A stretch of DNA of 32,551 bases from Thiohalomonas denitrificans (GCF_016841685.1 NZ_JAENYR010000039.1:1-32551); one strand, 5' to 3'; counted from the first letter of the stretch, positions 25,614-32,551 are shown. Made by a program: numbers and translations. The notes: generated by a model from the letters alone, not told the origin.

Positions 25614-26740
25614 GATGCATCCTCCCGGCCGAGATACCGGAAACCCTGAACGGCCCGGAAATGGCCGCCGTAGCCGGAAGCGGCACCGGTGCTTCCCTTC
25701 CTGGCGTTGCTCTTTCGCATCGAGGCGGCGCTCCTTGCTTTTGAACCGCCGTACAGCTGTGCGCTCACCTGAGTCCAAACCGGGTGGCGTCGAAGTGCAG
25801 CGGCCAAGCCCGGGTGCGATGTATGGAATAGAGTCCGCAACGGTTTTTGGTACCGGTTGCAGCCTTGCAGCCACAGGTCACACACTGCGTTCAGGAAGCG
25901 GAGCCCGATGCCGGCGCCTTGCCACTCCGGCATCACCACTAGCCGGCAGGCGCGGGCCTCGATGAGGCCCGGCCTGGTGCTTACGGCCACGTGGGCTACT
26001 GGCTCCCCCTCTACCGTGCCGATGTAGTTGGTTGCTGCGATCATCTTGGGTAGCTTCAGATAGTGATGCGGCTCAAACAGGGGCCAATATCGCCAATCGG
26101 TCTGCCGAATTTCGAGGTCGAAGCGGGGGCGTCGCCAAAGCCCCCTCCCGGAGAATCTCCCTGTCGCCGTGTCATACACCCAGTCCGGCTCGAGCCAATC
26201 GATGATGTCGTAGTGGCAAGAGAGCAGCACGCATTGGCCGCCGGTGCGGCGCCAGGCTTTGCCAAACGCCAAGGCACCGAACCGGGCGATCTGCCGGTCG
26301 ACAACACTGGTGAACTCGTCCACGACGACCCGCTTGGGGGCCTCGCAGATTAGCCGGGCCAAGTCGGCGCGGAACTTTTCGCCGTTTGATAGCACCGAAT
26401 GCGGCCGCAACCAGGCCGGTACACTGCCGAGGCCTACCGCAGCAAGGGCGCCGGTCACTTGGTTGAAGTCACCGTGCGGTGCAATCGCATCAATGATCGG
26501 TTTGCGAGCCGGCCAGCTCGGCGCATATACAGCCGCGTTGCCCCATATCTCCCGTCCGATGCTGGATTTACCCGAGCCGCTCGGGCCAACGATAACCCCG
26601 AGGCCCCAGTCCGGAACGTCGATCGGCAGCTCTGCGGACAGTTCGAAGTTGGCCCCACTGTCCACATTAAATAGCGATTTAACTCGGGCTGAACGGTAGG
26701 AGTTGAACTCCTTGCAGTGATGGTGGATTTCGACTTTCAT
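25610..26740 (-). CDS. ABC-ATPase / GNAT acyltransferase fusion (Mom-position protein)
   Basis: The 376-residue protein has two parts. Residues 30-200 are an ABC-type ATPase with Walker A GPSGSGKS (52-59), signature LSNGE (117-121), Walker B RVVVDEF (137-143) and H-loop His176. There is no transmembrane part, so it is a soluble ATPase. Residues 205-345 resemble a GNAT acyltransferase, with the acyl-CoA-binding motif VVMPEWQGAGIGLRFL near 268-283. A basic Ser/Arg/Lys-rich tail (about 330-365) could bind nucleic acid. It lies where Mu has mom, whose product is also GNAT-related, downstream of Com. I start it at ATG 26740, overlapping the small gene's stop (ATGA); the frame extends six codons further up. 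A DNA-base-modifying role is likely but unproven. Confidence 0.78.
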   Translation of the reverse strand: MKVEIHHHCKEFNSYRSARVKSLFNVDSGANFELSAELPIDVPDWGLGVIVGPSGSGKSSIGREIWGNAAVYAPSWPARKPIIDAIAPHGDFNQVTGALAAVGLGSVPAWLRPHSVLSNGEKFRADLARLICEAPKRVVVDEFTSVVDRQIARFGALAFGKAWRRTGGQCVLLSCHYDIIDWLEPDWVYDTATGRFSGRGLWRRPRFDLEIRQTDWRYWPLFEPHHYLKLPKMIAATNYIGTVEGEPVAHVAVSTRPGLIEARACRLVVMPEWQGAGIGLRFLNAVCDLWLQGCNRYQKPLRTLFHTSHPGLAAALRRHPVWTQVSAQLYGGSKARSAASMRKSNARKGSTGAASGYGGHFRAVQGFRYLGREDAS

Positions 26741-26889
26741 ACTGCTACCACCTTGCACTTATGGCCATCCTTCCGCAGCCGGTTATAGACCTGCTCCTGG
26801 TGCGATTCATCGCGGCAAATTACGATGACCCCGTACCGTTTCCGGTACTTAAACCCGTTTCGCCCTGGTGTCTTCTTTTTGTCGGTCAC
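26737..26889 (-). CDS. Small basic protein (50 aa) between com and the ABC/GNAT gene
   Basis: A GTG at 26887-26889 opens a 50-codon frame that overlaps the 3' end of com by 41 bases in another frame and ends with TGA at 26737, overlapping the next ATG. The product begins MTDKKKTPGRNGFKYRKRYG and continues VIVICRDESHQEQVYNRLRK, ending in CKVVAV. A basic N-terminus is followed by a beta-helix-beta pattern (VIVIC, HQEQVYNRLRK, CKVVAV). Overlaps on both sides suggest translational coupling. I know no function. Its placement suggests it is part of the modification cassette or an adaptor for Com-dependent translation. Confidence 0.7.
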   Translation of the reverse strand: MTDKKKTPGRNGFKYRKRYGVIVICRDESHQEQVYNRLRKDGHKCKVVAV

Positions 26890-27052
26890 AGTGCTTTCCT
26901 TTTGTGTGAACGACGCTCTCAGGCGTTCTGGTACGGGGTTCTAGGCCCTCAAAGTTGTTCAGTGTCCCGCATCGCGGGCATTTTGCTTGCAGCCGTTCGG
27001 CCAGGCCTTTGGCCAGCAGCCGACGGCATGCTCCACAGCGGTATTCCTGCAT
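26849..27052 (-). CDS. com: Com-like zinc-finger translational regulator
   Basis: The 67-residue protein has the Com pattern of phage Mu: an N-terminal CxxC (Cys6, Cys9 in YRCGACRRLL), a second CxxC (Cys25, Cys28 in KCPRCGTLN), then a hydrophilic tail with KGKHCDRQKE that is also similar to the end of Mu Com. In Mu, Com binds mRNA and allows translation of the adjoining mom gene by melting an inhibitory structure. Here the downstream genes are different, so Com presumably controls the 50-residue and ABC/GNAT genes. The ribosome site (AAAGG) is weak. It overlaps the next frame by 41 bases. Confidence 0.85.
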   Translation of the reverse strand: MQEYRCGACRRLLAKGLAERLQAKCPRCGTLNNFEGLEPRTRTPESVVHTKGKHCDRQKEDTRAKRV

Positions 27053-27228
27053 GTCGTGAGCCTTTCTCTACTTCGTGATAGGCTCTCTGCGCCGCGTGCA
27101 CGTGGCAGAGGGCCTTGCTGGCTCACGGTGCCAATTTCACCGTGGGTTGGGTCCGGGTAGCAGTGGCAGCTGCTGCCCGGTCGCCCTCTCTTCCTTTCTC
27201 TTCCTCAACAACGCTGAACTATTAGTTA
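27053..27228 (-). promoter_or_regulatory. Structured leader of com with three inverted repeats
   Basis: Between the fibre-assembly stop and the com ATG lie three hairpin candidates. CCGGGTAGCAG (27153-27163) pairs with CTGCTGCCCGG (27170-27180), 10 of 11. CACGGTG (27124-27130) pairs with CACCGTG (27138-27144), perfect. CTCTGC (27085-27090) pairs with GCAGAG (27105-27110). None has a following T run, so they look regulatory rather than terminating. Mu controls mom at this place through Dam/OxyR and C protein; no GATC occurs here, so the Dam-dependent switch is absent. Confidence 0.5.
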
Positions 27229-27825
27229 TCATGCTGTGGGACGGATGGCATCGAGGGCGGCCGTCGCGTCCGCCCTCGCTGCATCGACGCCCACGTGGTC
27301 TAGTGCAGCATTGACGGCCGCCTTTCCCATCAAGCGTTCCCTCCGGATCGATTCGATAGCCGCGTACCACTCCACGGCGGTGGCCATGATGTCATCAGCG
27401 GCGGCGGTCGGCGTCATGCCCGATGCATCGGACCAATCCTGCACGCATGCCGGTACGGCGTCGGCCGGATAACCAGCGGCCTTGAATTCCTCGGCTTGTC
27501 TCTCGGCATGCTGATATTCGATATCGATATAGCTGCCCGGTGAGGGGTACGCTGCCCGGGCAGCACCAGCGGCGCTGTCGATCGCTGTTCTAGCGGCTAT
27601 CTGGTAATCGGCCAATGGCGGGAGCGGCGGTGTATAGGCCACGACCTCACCGGTATCGGTATCCCACCGACGAGTGCCCGGGTTTTCCAAGAGTTCGCGC
27701 CATTGGGCTTTTGTGATTTCGACCAGAGTGTCGGTGGGGCTGATGCCGACTTTTTCGGCATGCTTAGTGTCCCGGTAGAATCCGGTGGCGCGGCCATTTG
27801 TGTCGATCGTTGCGTACATAATCAT
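27229..27825 (-). CDS. Tail-fibre assembly protein (DUF4376-like C-terminal half)
   Basis: The 198-residue protein has an N-terminal part (MYATIDTNGRATGFYRDTKH, then ITKAQWRELLENPGTRRW and DTGEVVAY) typical of phage tail-fibre assembly chaperones, with their short beta repeats and WRELL motif. The Ala-rich helical second half ending VEWYAAIESIRRERLMGKA resembles DUF4376-type domains. It should help trimerise or attach the fibre encoded just upstream. The start ATG at 27825 overlaps the fibre stop (ATGA), so the two are coupled. Confidence 0.8.
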   Translation of the reverse strand: MIMYATIDTNGRATGFYRDTKHAEKVGISPTDTLVEITKAQWRELLENPGTRRWDTDTGEVVAYTPPLPPLADYQIAARTAIDSAAGAARAAYPSPGSYIDIEYQHAERQAEEFKAAGYPADAVPACVQDWSDASGMTPTAAADDIMATAVEWYAAIESIRRERLMGKAAVNAALDHVGVDAARADATAALDAIRPTA

Positions 27826-28472
27826 ATTCCCAATGCTAGGAAGGAGGTAACTGCGCCGCTAAGGATTGCCGCGTCACTGTGTGTACAGATGTGCGTAAAT
27901 CCAGCGGCGTCATATGGGTTGTACCCGGAGTAATATCCGGAGCCCGCTAAGGGGGTGTTAAACAATTCGGTCCAGATGCCAAACGGAGTGGCATTGAACG
28001 CTATTGGAAATGTCACCAGAGTGGACGTCAGCTGGGAGGAGTTAATATTGTGGGAAAAACTACCCCATTGGAGGATCAATCCCCCGGGCAGCACCTGATG
28101 ACCGGGGACCGTATGGCTCTTGTCGAACGATGCCAATCCCGCCGGGGTGATAGCGCGTTGATCGTCTGTGCCGCCTTGCACTTCTAAAGCTGTCGCTAAT
28201 TCGATGATGCCCTTGAAGGTGTCAGTCGCTTGGCTGAGCCCCAGGCCCGATAGTGCGGCCAAAAGCTGTCCCAGATCGTCATCACTGGGCGTTATGCCTG
28301 CTGCGGTGATGATCGAACGCAACTCCTCGCCGATTTTGTAAAACCAGAAGGGTCCGGGCGTCGTGGCCTCATTAACGCCAGGAACAGCGGATTGTGGAAA
28401 GCCGTTGCTGGGACTGGCCGGTTTTACTGGCGGCGTGCCGCTGGCATTGGCTAGATAGTTACGCGGGTCCAT
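27822..28472 (-). CDS. Phage tail fibre protein (short)
   Basis: The 216-residue protein begins MDPRNYLANASGTPPVKPAS, a Pro-rich baseplate-attachment type of start. It has a middle region that resembles phage fibre repeats (ATDTFKGIIELATALEVQGG followed by DDQRAITPAGL). The C-terminal distal part, with GGLILQWGSFSHN and a Gly/Tyr-rich end, looks like gp53-type tail-fibre tips. It is short for a host-binding fibre. An exceptionally complete Shine-Dalgarno precedes it. The downstream gene is its likely chaperone. Confidence 0.82.
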   Translation of the reverse strand: MDPRNYLANASGTPPVKPASPSNGFPQSAVPGVNEATTPGPFWFYKIGEELRSIITAAGITPSDDDLGQLLAALSGLGLSQATDTFKGIIELATALEVQGGTDDQRAITPAGLASFDKSHTVPGHQVLPGGLILQWGSFSHNINSSQLTSTLVTFPIAFNATPFGIWTELFNTPLAGSGYYSGYNPYDAAGFTHICTHSDAAILSGAVTSFLALGI

Positions 28473-28477
28473 TTATC

Positions 28478-28490
28478 GATCACCTCCTTA
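28478..28490 (-). promoter_or_regulatory. Thirteen-base Shine-Dalgarno of the tail-fibre gene
   Basis: The minus strand reads TAAGGAGGTGATC, perfectly complementary to the last 13 bases of bacterial 16S rRNA (GATCACCTCCTTA). The first three bases are also the stop codon of the gp48 gene. It lies five bases before the ATG at 28472. It should give strong initiation of the fibre gene after termination of gp48. Confidence 0.85.
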
Positions 28491-29075
28491 GGTGTATTCA
28501 AACAGTGCGATGGTGTGAGCCGGTTTGCGTCGATTGACGGCACACTCCAGTCGAGTGGTCGGGGCGACTTCGCCGAGGGATTCATCAACGGTTGAATCGG
28601 CATTGAACTGTTGGACGGGCGGCATCGGCGCGGTGAGCTTCCAGGCGAATTGCCAGTCCGCACCGTAAATGGGGGCGTCCACGGTTTCGTCGACGGTGTG
28701 CGGGTCGTATTCGGCGATCGCCGAATCGTCGAAACCGAGGCTTCCAGCCACCCCGATGAAGTAGTTCCGCGACTGACCACCGACGCTGGTCAGTATGTCA
28801 ACCAGTGCAGCCCGGCGCTCATCGATGGTGGTCCCCAAGCCGCTGCATGTATCGGGCAGGCCCGCAAAGGCCTCCCACTCCGCCAATAGCTGAAGTGTGG
28901 TGCGCGGGTCGGCTTCATTTATCAGTGCTTCGGCGGTCGCATCGACGCGGGCGAACTCTGCGGCCAGCGCATCGAGCAGCGCAGAGAACGTGGTGTCCGG
29001 CGCTCGCAAACCACGCCAGAGCACACCGCGCGGTAGCAGAGCCCGAAGCTGGTTGAGGTAGTCGCTGGCACCCAT
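28488..29075 (-). CDS. Mu gp48-like tail protein (DUF2313/YmfQ family)
   Basis: The 195-residue protein begins DYLNQLRALLPRGVLWRGLR and continues with LLDALAAEFARVDATAEALINE and DPRTTLQLLAEWEAFAGLP, the hallmarks of the YmfQ/DUF2313 family that follows the baseplate J protein in Mu and related phages. It is a structural baseplate or tail-tip component. Its ATG shares bases with the gp47 stop (TGATG). Its stop lies in the fibre gene's Shine-Dalgarno. Confidence 0.88.
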   Translation of the reverse strand: MGASDYLNQLRALLPRGVLWRGLRAPDTTFSALLDALAAEFARVDATAEALINEADPRTTLQLLAEWEAFAGLPDTCSGLGTTIDERRAALVDILTSVGGQSRNYFIGVAGSLGFDDSAIAEYDPHTVDETVDAPIYGADWQFAWKLTAPMPPVQQFNADSTVDESLGEVAPTTRLECAVNRRKPAHTIALFEYT

Positions 29076-30157
29076 CAGGAGATCGCCTGCCAGGTAATGA
29101 CGCCGAGCGTGGCCAAAGCGCCGAGGCTCGGCGCCACGTCCCCAGAGGGTGAAATCAGGACGTGGTCAATCTCGCCCTCGGCACCGCTGATGGCCTCGCG
29201 GATGTGGCTGATAGGGATGGCGCCGCTGCCGTTACCGTCCTCGACATTCGCCTCCCTTCGGAACAGATCCGTCAGCGACGCCTCGACGGCTGCCTGCACG
29301 TCCAAGGTATTGGGTGCGAGCTGGATCGTCATATCGACCGGCTCCACTGTCGGCGCGTAGGCAGTCACATCCGCCGTGACCGGGCGGACGGTATCCAGAT
29401 AGTCCTGTACCGCCTGCACCTCGGCAGCGTCTGGGATTATCAGGGCGTCATCATCGCGGACGAAAAAAACGCCTACGGTGCCGAGGCCGGCCCACGCCGG
29501 CATTACCCAGGCGCGGGTGACGCCTTCGACCTCCAGTGCCCAAGCCTCGTAATCGGCGATGGCTCCGCCCTGCGGTGAGCGTTGTACACGGGCTTTGAGC
29601 CGGTCACGTAAGGAATCGTCGCCCTCCTCATCCGCTCCGCCGGTAAGCCCGTCGCCGGCCACTGACACGGTGGCTGTCGAGTACACGCCCGAAATGGGCG
29701 AGACGAGCGAGAGTGTTACTCCGGGATCGGCATTCGTATCCTGGCCGCCCTCGACGGCCGTAACGGCAATTTCGGCCACGCTGCCGGTGATGGTGCCTTC
29801 GGCGTCGGTGGTGTACTCGACGCTGTCCGCCCGTTGCAGCGTTGTGCCGGCTGGTATCACTGCGCCGTCGGTGCCGGTGAAATCGACTATGCCGACCGCC
29901 GGCGCCGCGGGCTTGCGGCCGATGCCCCACCAGCTCGCGTGGCGTTCCAGGTAGTTGGCATCGGCCGTACTCGGGATGATTTGCCTGGCCATCCAGGCGA
30001 GAAAACCGTAGAGCCCGTGCACCGCGCCGGCGATGGCGCGCACAATCGCGAAGAGCACGGAGCGGCGCAGGCGGGGATCAGTGCCGGGCAGGCGGGATTC
30101 GATGTCCGACTGTATGCGGTCGATTAGTGCGGGCAGTGTTGGGCGGTTAAACGCCAT
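29075..30157 (-). CDS. Baseplate J-like protein (Mu gp47)
   Basis: The 360-residue protein has the Baseplate_J pattern. The N-terminal segment LIDRIQSDIESRLPGTDPRL is followed by AVHGLYGFLAWMARQIIPST, a central beta domain (PAAPAVGIVDFTGTDGAVIP), the conserved DDSLRDRLKARVQRSPQGG, and a C-terminal segment with WVMPAWAGLGTVGVFFV. It forms wedge proteins of the contractile-tail baseplate. It begins immediately after the gp46 stop and overlaps the gp48 start. Confidence 0.93.
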   Translation of the reverse strand: MAFNRPTLPALIDRIQSDIESRLPGTDPRLRRSVLFAIVRAIAGAVHGLYGFLAWMARQIIPSTADANYLERHASWWGIGRKPAAPAVGIVDFTGTDGAVIPAGTTLQRADSVEYTTDAEGTITGSVAEIAVTAVEGGQDTNADPGVTLSLVSPISGVYSTATVSVAGDGLTGGADEEGDDSLRDRLKARVQRSPQGGAIADYEAWALEVEGVTRAWVMPAWAGLGTVGVFFVRDDDALIIPDAAEVQAVQDYLDTVRPVTADVTAYAPTVEPVDMTIQLAPNTLDVQAAVEASLTDLFRREANVEDGNGSGAIPISHIREAISGAEGEIDHVLISPSGDVAPSLGALATLGVITWQAIS

Positions 30158-30616
30158 CTATGCAGCCTCCAAATCGAGATAGAACACATCGTCAAAGGGC
30201 GTGCGGCCCGGCAGCGTGATGGTTAGGTAGAGGGCAAGAACGCCGCGGCCGATGTCATTGCGCCACTCGGCCTCTGTCTGCACCGCCGTGGCCACGCTGT
30301 CCTCGATGAGCCATGCCAGGGCCGTCTCGGCATAGGTGCGGGCGCGTTGAAGCACATCGGCCGTCTCTTTTTCCCGGCTGAGCAGCCACAGGAGGGACCC
30401 TTCACTGTCGCCGTCGTGCGGCAAATAGGTGTCGTGCCAGGAGCCGCGGCGATCATCGGTGCCATCGGGGATGTCGTCGTCGGGCTCTGCTCGCGCGTCG
30501 GTAAATAGCGAAACAATGACCGCAGAGCGCAGGCCGTCATCGGTGGCCAGATCCGGGCCGTCGAGGGCCAGGTCCCATCCGGGGGTGGTGTCGTCTTGAG
30601 TGAGCATCAGATCCAT
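30158..30616 (-). CDS. Mu gp46-like baseplate protein
   Basis: The 152-residue protein of the phage GP46 family begins MDLMLTQDDTTPGWDLALDG and contains LRSAVIVSLFTDARAEPDD, GSWHDTYLPHDGDSEGSLLW and RARTYAETALAWLIEDSVA, a series characteristic of the gp25-like wedge in Mu. It shares one base with the gp45 stop (TAATG) and abuts gp47. It is a part of the baseplate wedge. Confidence 0.9.
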   Translation of the reverse strand: MDLMLTQDDTTPGWDLALDGPDLATDDGLRSAVIVSLFTDARAEPDDDIPDGTDDRRGSWHDTYLPHDGDSEGSLLWLLSREKETADVLQRARTYAETALAWLIEDSVATAVQTEAEWRNDIGRGVLALYLTITLPGRTPFDDVFYLDLEAA

Positions 30617-31338
30617 TACTGCGGTGCCCCCGTTGTGCCACCTTCAGGATTGGAATGGACGTGCCCCTTGGCGCTGATGCCGTCCACGGTCACATCGCCG
30701 CCAGTCACCTCCAGGCTGCCGGATACCGTCGCCGCACCACCGGCCGCACCGGTCACCGCCAAGCCACCGACGGTGGCGACACCGGCCACGCTGGCGGTGC
30801 CGCCCACGGTCGCATTGCCGTCGATATCGGTATCGCCGCCGATGGTGGTGTCCCCGCTGATGTCGGTATTGCCGTTCACGGTCAGATTGCCGTTGATGGT
30901 GACGTTGCCGTTGTGGGTCGAGGTGGCGTTGACCTCTACGGTCGGCGCGGTGACTTCGACGTGGTCCACGGAGTTGATCAGAATGCGGTCGCGTTTGAAG
31001 TGGATCACGTTGCCGAGATCGTCGTAAAGAACCTGCTCGCCTTCTGCGAGATTCCGAACTCGGAACTGTCGATTGGCTACGGCGATCGCTACTGTATGGT
31101 CACGGTTGGCTTCGACGGCGGCGGCCAGTACTTCGCGGCCATTGGCGGGGGCGTGGGCGGTGCGGCCGTAGCCTTCGAAGTGCTCGACGTCGTCGACAGT
31201 CTCATCGCGAAGCAGCTCCACCTGCAGGGTCTGCATCAGGGTGCTCGTGTCGATAAGATGCACCACGCCGCGGGTGATCATTACCTTGATCTTGCGGCGT
31301 AGCGGCCGGATCAGCTTTCGCCAGGTTTCGCCGTTCAT
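30616..31338 (-). CDS. Baseplate spike / gpV-like protein (Mu gp45)
   Basis: The start at 31338 (MNGETWRKLIRPLRRKIKVM) overlaps the gp44 stop (ATGA), giving 240 residues; an upstream extension of 43 residues is Arg-rich noise. After the OB-like domain (IDTSTLMQTLQVELLRDETV) comes a stretch of short VTINGNLTVNGNTDISGD-type repeats (about 130-215), which make the triple-stranded beta-helix needle. The C-terminal end GHVHSNPEGGTTG contains the HxH pair that in Mu and P2 spikes binds iron at the tip. It pierces the host outer membrane. Confidence 0.92.
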   Translation of the reverse strand: MNGETWRKLIRPLRRKIKVMITRGVVHLIDTSTLMQTLQVELLRDETVDDVEHFEGYGRTAHAPANGREVLAAAVEANRDHTVAIAVANRQFRVRNLAEGEQVLYDDLGNVIHFKRDRILINSVDHVEVTAPTVEVNATSTHNGNVTINGNLTVNGNTDISGDTTIGGDTDIDGNATVGGTASVAGVATVGGLAVTGAAGGAATVSGSLEVTGGDVTVDGISAKGHVHSNPEGGTTGAPQ

Positions 31339-32375
31339 CCCCAGCCCCCTTCGTCGTCTTCCGCTGGCAGGGGGATAAGATCGAACGCCTCGGGACCCAT
31401 CACGCCCAGTTTGGTGCGGCGGCCGCTTTTGCCGCGGACGAACTCCACGCTGGCGATCATCAGCCACTCGCCGTCGAATCCACTCCAGGGGTCGTTCACA
31501 TAAACCAGCCGGTTGGGCCGCCAGATATCATCCTTGTGCCGCCAACCGGTGACGGTGTAGGCCGCAGAGCGGGAGCGGCCGTAATTGACATTGCGCTGCC
31601 ACTCGGCCCGGCGCTTGGCCCCGGCCGGGTCGGTGCTGCCCTCCATCACGATGGTGGTAGGCCGGTAGCGGATAACCGTGTCTTCGGCCCGCCCGAGGAT
31701 GTGGGCTGCATCTGCGCCCATCGTTTCGTCCGACCCAGGGCGTTGCCCGGGGAAGTAGTAGTGGCTGAAACGGTTGCGGTGCGAATGCTCGGCTTCGGCC
31801 TCCTCGATGTTCTCGCCCATGACCAGGGCGGTTTCTATTCGCTGGTTACTGGCGCGGGTGATGACGAGATTACCGTCGGCGTTGCCGACGAGGCGCACGG
31901 CTTGGGCTCTTGCTTGCTTTTCGAGAAACTCAAAGCCGGTTTCCTCTTTCTCGGCCACTACGGCACTTATTCTCTGGGTCTCTGCCTCCTCAATCACGGT
32001 GATGCCGTACGGCTTTGCTACTTCCCTGGCTAAAGAGGCAAGCGTTTGGTTCACATACCGCCTATTTCTTGGATAGTCGGAGCAGTCCACTAGGTCCGCA
32101 ATCTTGGAACGACCGGCAATCTGGACAGTACGGCTGTCGGGCCGCGTTCTAGGTCGCACCCGATCGATGTAGCCCGTCACGATCTTCTCTTTGCCCAGAA
32201 ACACCTCGGCGGGGCTGCCCAGGCGAATGGGGCGGCGCTTCATCGACTCCGCCCACTTGTCCGTGATGGTGAAACTGAAATCGTCGGCCGCGGCCTCGAT
32301 AGAGCGGTTCACGCTCAGCTCTTTCCAGCCGTAGTAGAGCTGGCCGCCGATGTGGAGGGTGATGTCATCACGCAT
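31335..32375 (-). CDS. Mu gp44-like baseplate hub / tail protein (gpP)
   Basis: The 346-residue protein of the gpD/gp27-like hub family has an N-terminal barrel (ITLHIGGQLYYGWKELSVNR, DDFSFTITDKW) and a second barrel (FLGKEKIVTGYIDRVRPRTR, VQIAGRSKIADLVDCSD). It also has the segment FEFLEKQARAQAVRLVGNAD common to phage late control D proteins. It forms the baseplate centre that holds the spike made by the next gene. The start overlaps the gpN end by eight bases. Confidence 0.92.
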   Translation of the reverse strand: MRDDITLHIGGQLYYGWKELSVNRSIEAAADDFSFTITDKWAESMKRRPIRLGSPAEVFLGKEKIVTGYIDRVRPRTRPDSRTVQIAGRSKIADLVDCSDYPRNRRYVNQTLASLAREVAKPYGITVIEEAETQRISAVVAEKEETGFEFLEKQARAQAVRLVGNADGNLVITRASNQRIETALVMGENIEEAEAEHSHRNRFSHYYFPGQRPGSDETMGADAAHILGRAEDTVIRYRPTTIVMEGSTDPAGAKRRAEWQRNVNYGRSRSAAYTVTGWRHKDDIWRPNRLVYVNDPWSGFDGEWLMIASVEFVRGKSGRRTKLGVMGPEAFDLIPLPAEDDEGGWG

Positions 32376-32551
32376 TCAGCACCTCCAGTTCCTCGCCGCC
32401 AGGCACGAAGCCCGGGTGGCGGATTCGATTGCGGTCGATGATTTCACTGTCGCGGGTGGCGTCGCCATAGAGCTGGTGGGCGACCACCAGGGCCGGCAGG
32501 GTGGTGGCGGGCTGGTAGGTGGTCAGCTCCGGCAGCCGGGCGCCACGGCTG
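32368..32551 (-). CDS. DNA circularisation protein gpN-like (Mu gp43), C-terminal end only
   Basis: The 61 codons at the window edge are in frame to TGA at 32368 and read LPELTTYQPATTLPALVVAH, then QLYGDATRDSEIIDRNRIRH and PGFVPGGEELEVLNA. The end closely follows the known C-terminus of Mu gpN/gp43-type proteins (arginine-rich IRHPGF then PGG). Its 5' part is beyond the window. It is translated just ahead of gp44. Confidence 0.85.
   Translation of the reverse strand, partial: SRGARLPELTTYQPATTLPALVVAHQLYGDATRDSEIIDRNRIRHPGFVPGGEELEVLNA

Larger units (their letters stand above)
24938..32551 (-). mobile_element. Mu-like prophage, right-end portion (continues beyond the window)
   Basis: The minus-strand order gpN end, gp44, gp45, gp46, gp47, gp48, tail fibre, fibre assembly, Com and modification genes is the Mu order from the tail module to the right end. 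The phage right end is therefore the low-coordinate end here, and early genes and the transposase should lie beyond 32551. There is no gin invertase or invertible G segment between the fibre genes and com. The exact boundary is uncertain within about 24938-24995. The host gene it enters is an FGGY kinase. Confidence 0.88.

Noticed and set aside
27223-28490. Invertible tail-fibre segment (Mu G region with gin)
   Set aside because: There is only one fibre/assembly pair, and I see no recombinase gene or inverted crossover sites around it.

Overview
The window looks like the chromosome of a GC-rich gammaproteobacterium carrying the right-hand end of a Mu-like prophage. The dksA-gluQ pair, the acs / DUF294 / VC_2705-type symporter / DUF4212 cluster, CysZ, and a CbbY-type phosphatase with a D-ribulose-kinase-like FGGY gene all fit a gammaproteobacterium, perhaps a Chromatiales-like autotroph. 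That last placement is an inference from gene content only.

Bases 1-2400 hold a thioredoxin-fold protein, a membrane GGDEF cyclase and a PEBP-family protein. Bases 2400-11600 form an acetate or small-carboxylate module, all on the minus strand: acetyl-CoA synthetase, a DnaQ-like exonuclease, two paralogous cNMP/CBS/DUF294 proteins, and a large sodium:solute symporter with its small DUF4212 subunit. Bases 12900-17400 encode a small membrane protein, a histidine kinase whose sensor is itself a sodium:solute-symporter domain, and an NtrC-type sigma-54 activator. The second DUF294 gene has a consensus-perfect sigma-54 promoter. Two GTTAC-N5-GTAAC palindromes lie upstream of it, 22 bp apart, and a third copy sits before the kinase operon. 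This links activator and target within one locus.

Bases 17400-24980 hold gluQ, dksA, a CbbY-type phosphatase, two PLP aminotransferases, cysZ and a 5'-truncated FGGY kinase. The intergenic spaces here are packed with palindromic and short-period repeats. Several of these repeats supply the stop codons of the adjacent genes.

Bases from about 24940-24995 to the window end are the late right arm of a Mu-like prophage that interrupts the FGGY kinase. Reading along the minus strand the order is gpN (partial), gp44, gp45, gp46, gp47, gp48, tail fibre, tail-fibre assembly, and then a four-gene cargo where Mu carries com-mom. The cargo is a Com zinc-finger protein, a 50-residue protein overlapping com, an ABC-ATPase/GNAT fusion and a formyltransferase-fold protein. 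The last three genes are joined by overlaps, and a terminator follows at the phage end. I read this as a probable Com-controlled DNA-modification (anti-restriction) cassette different from classical Mom. It is the most interesting object in the window.
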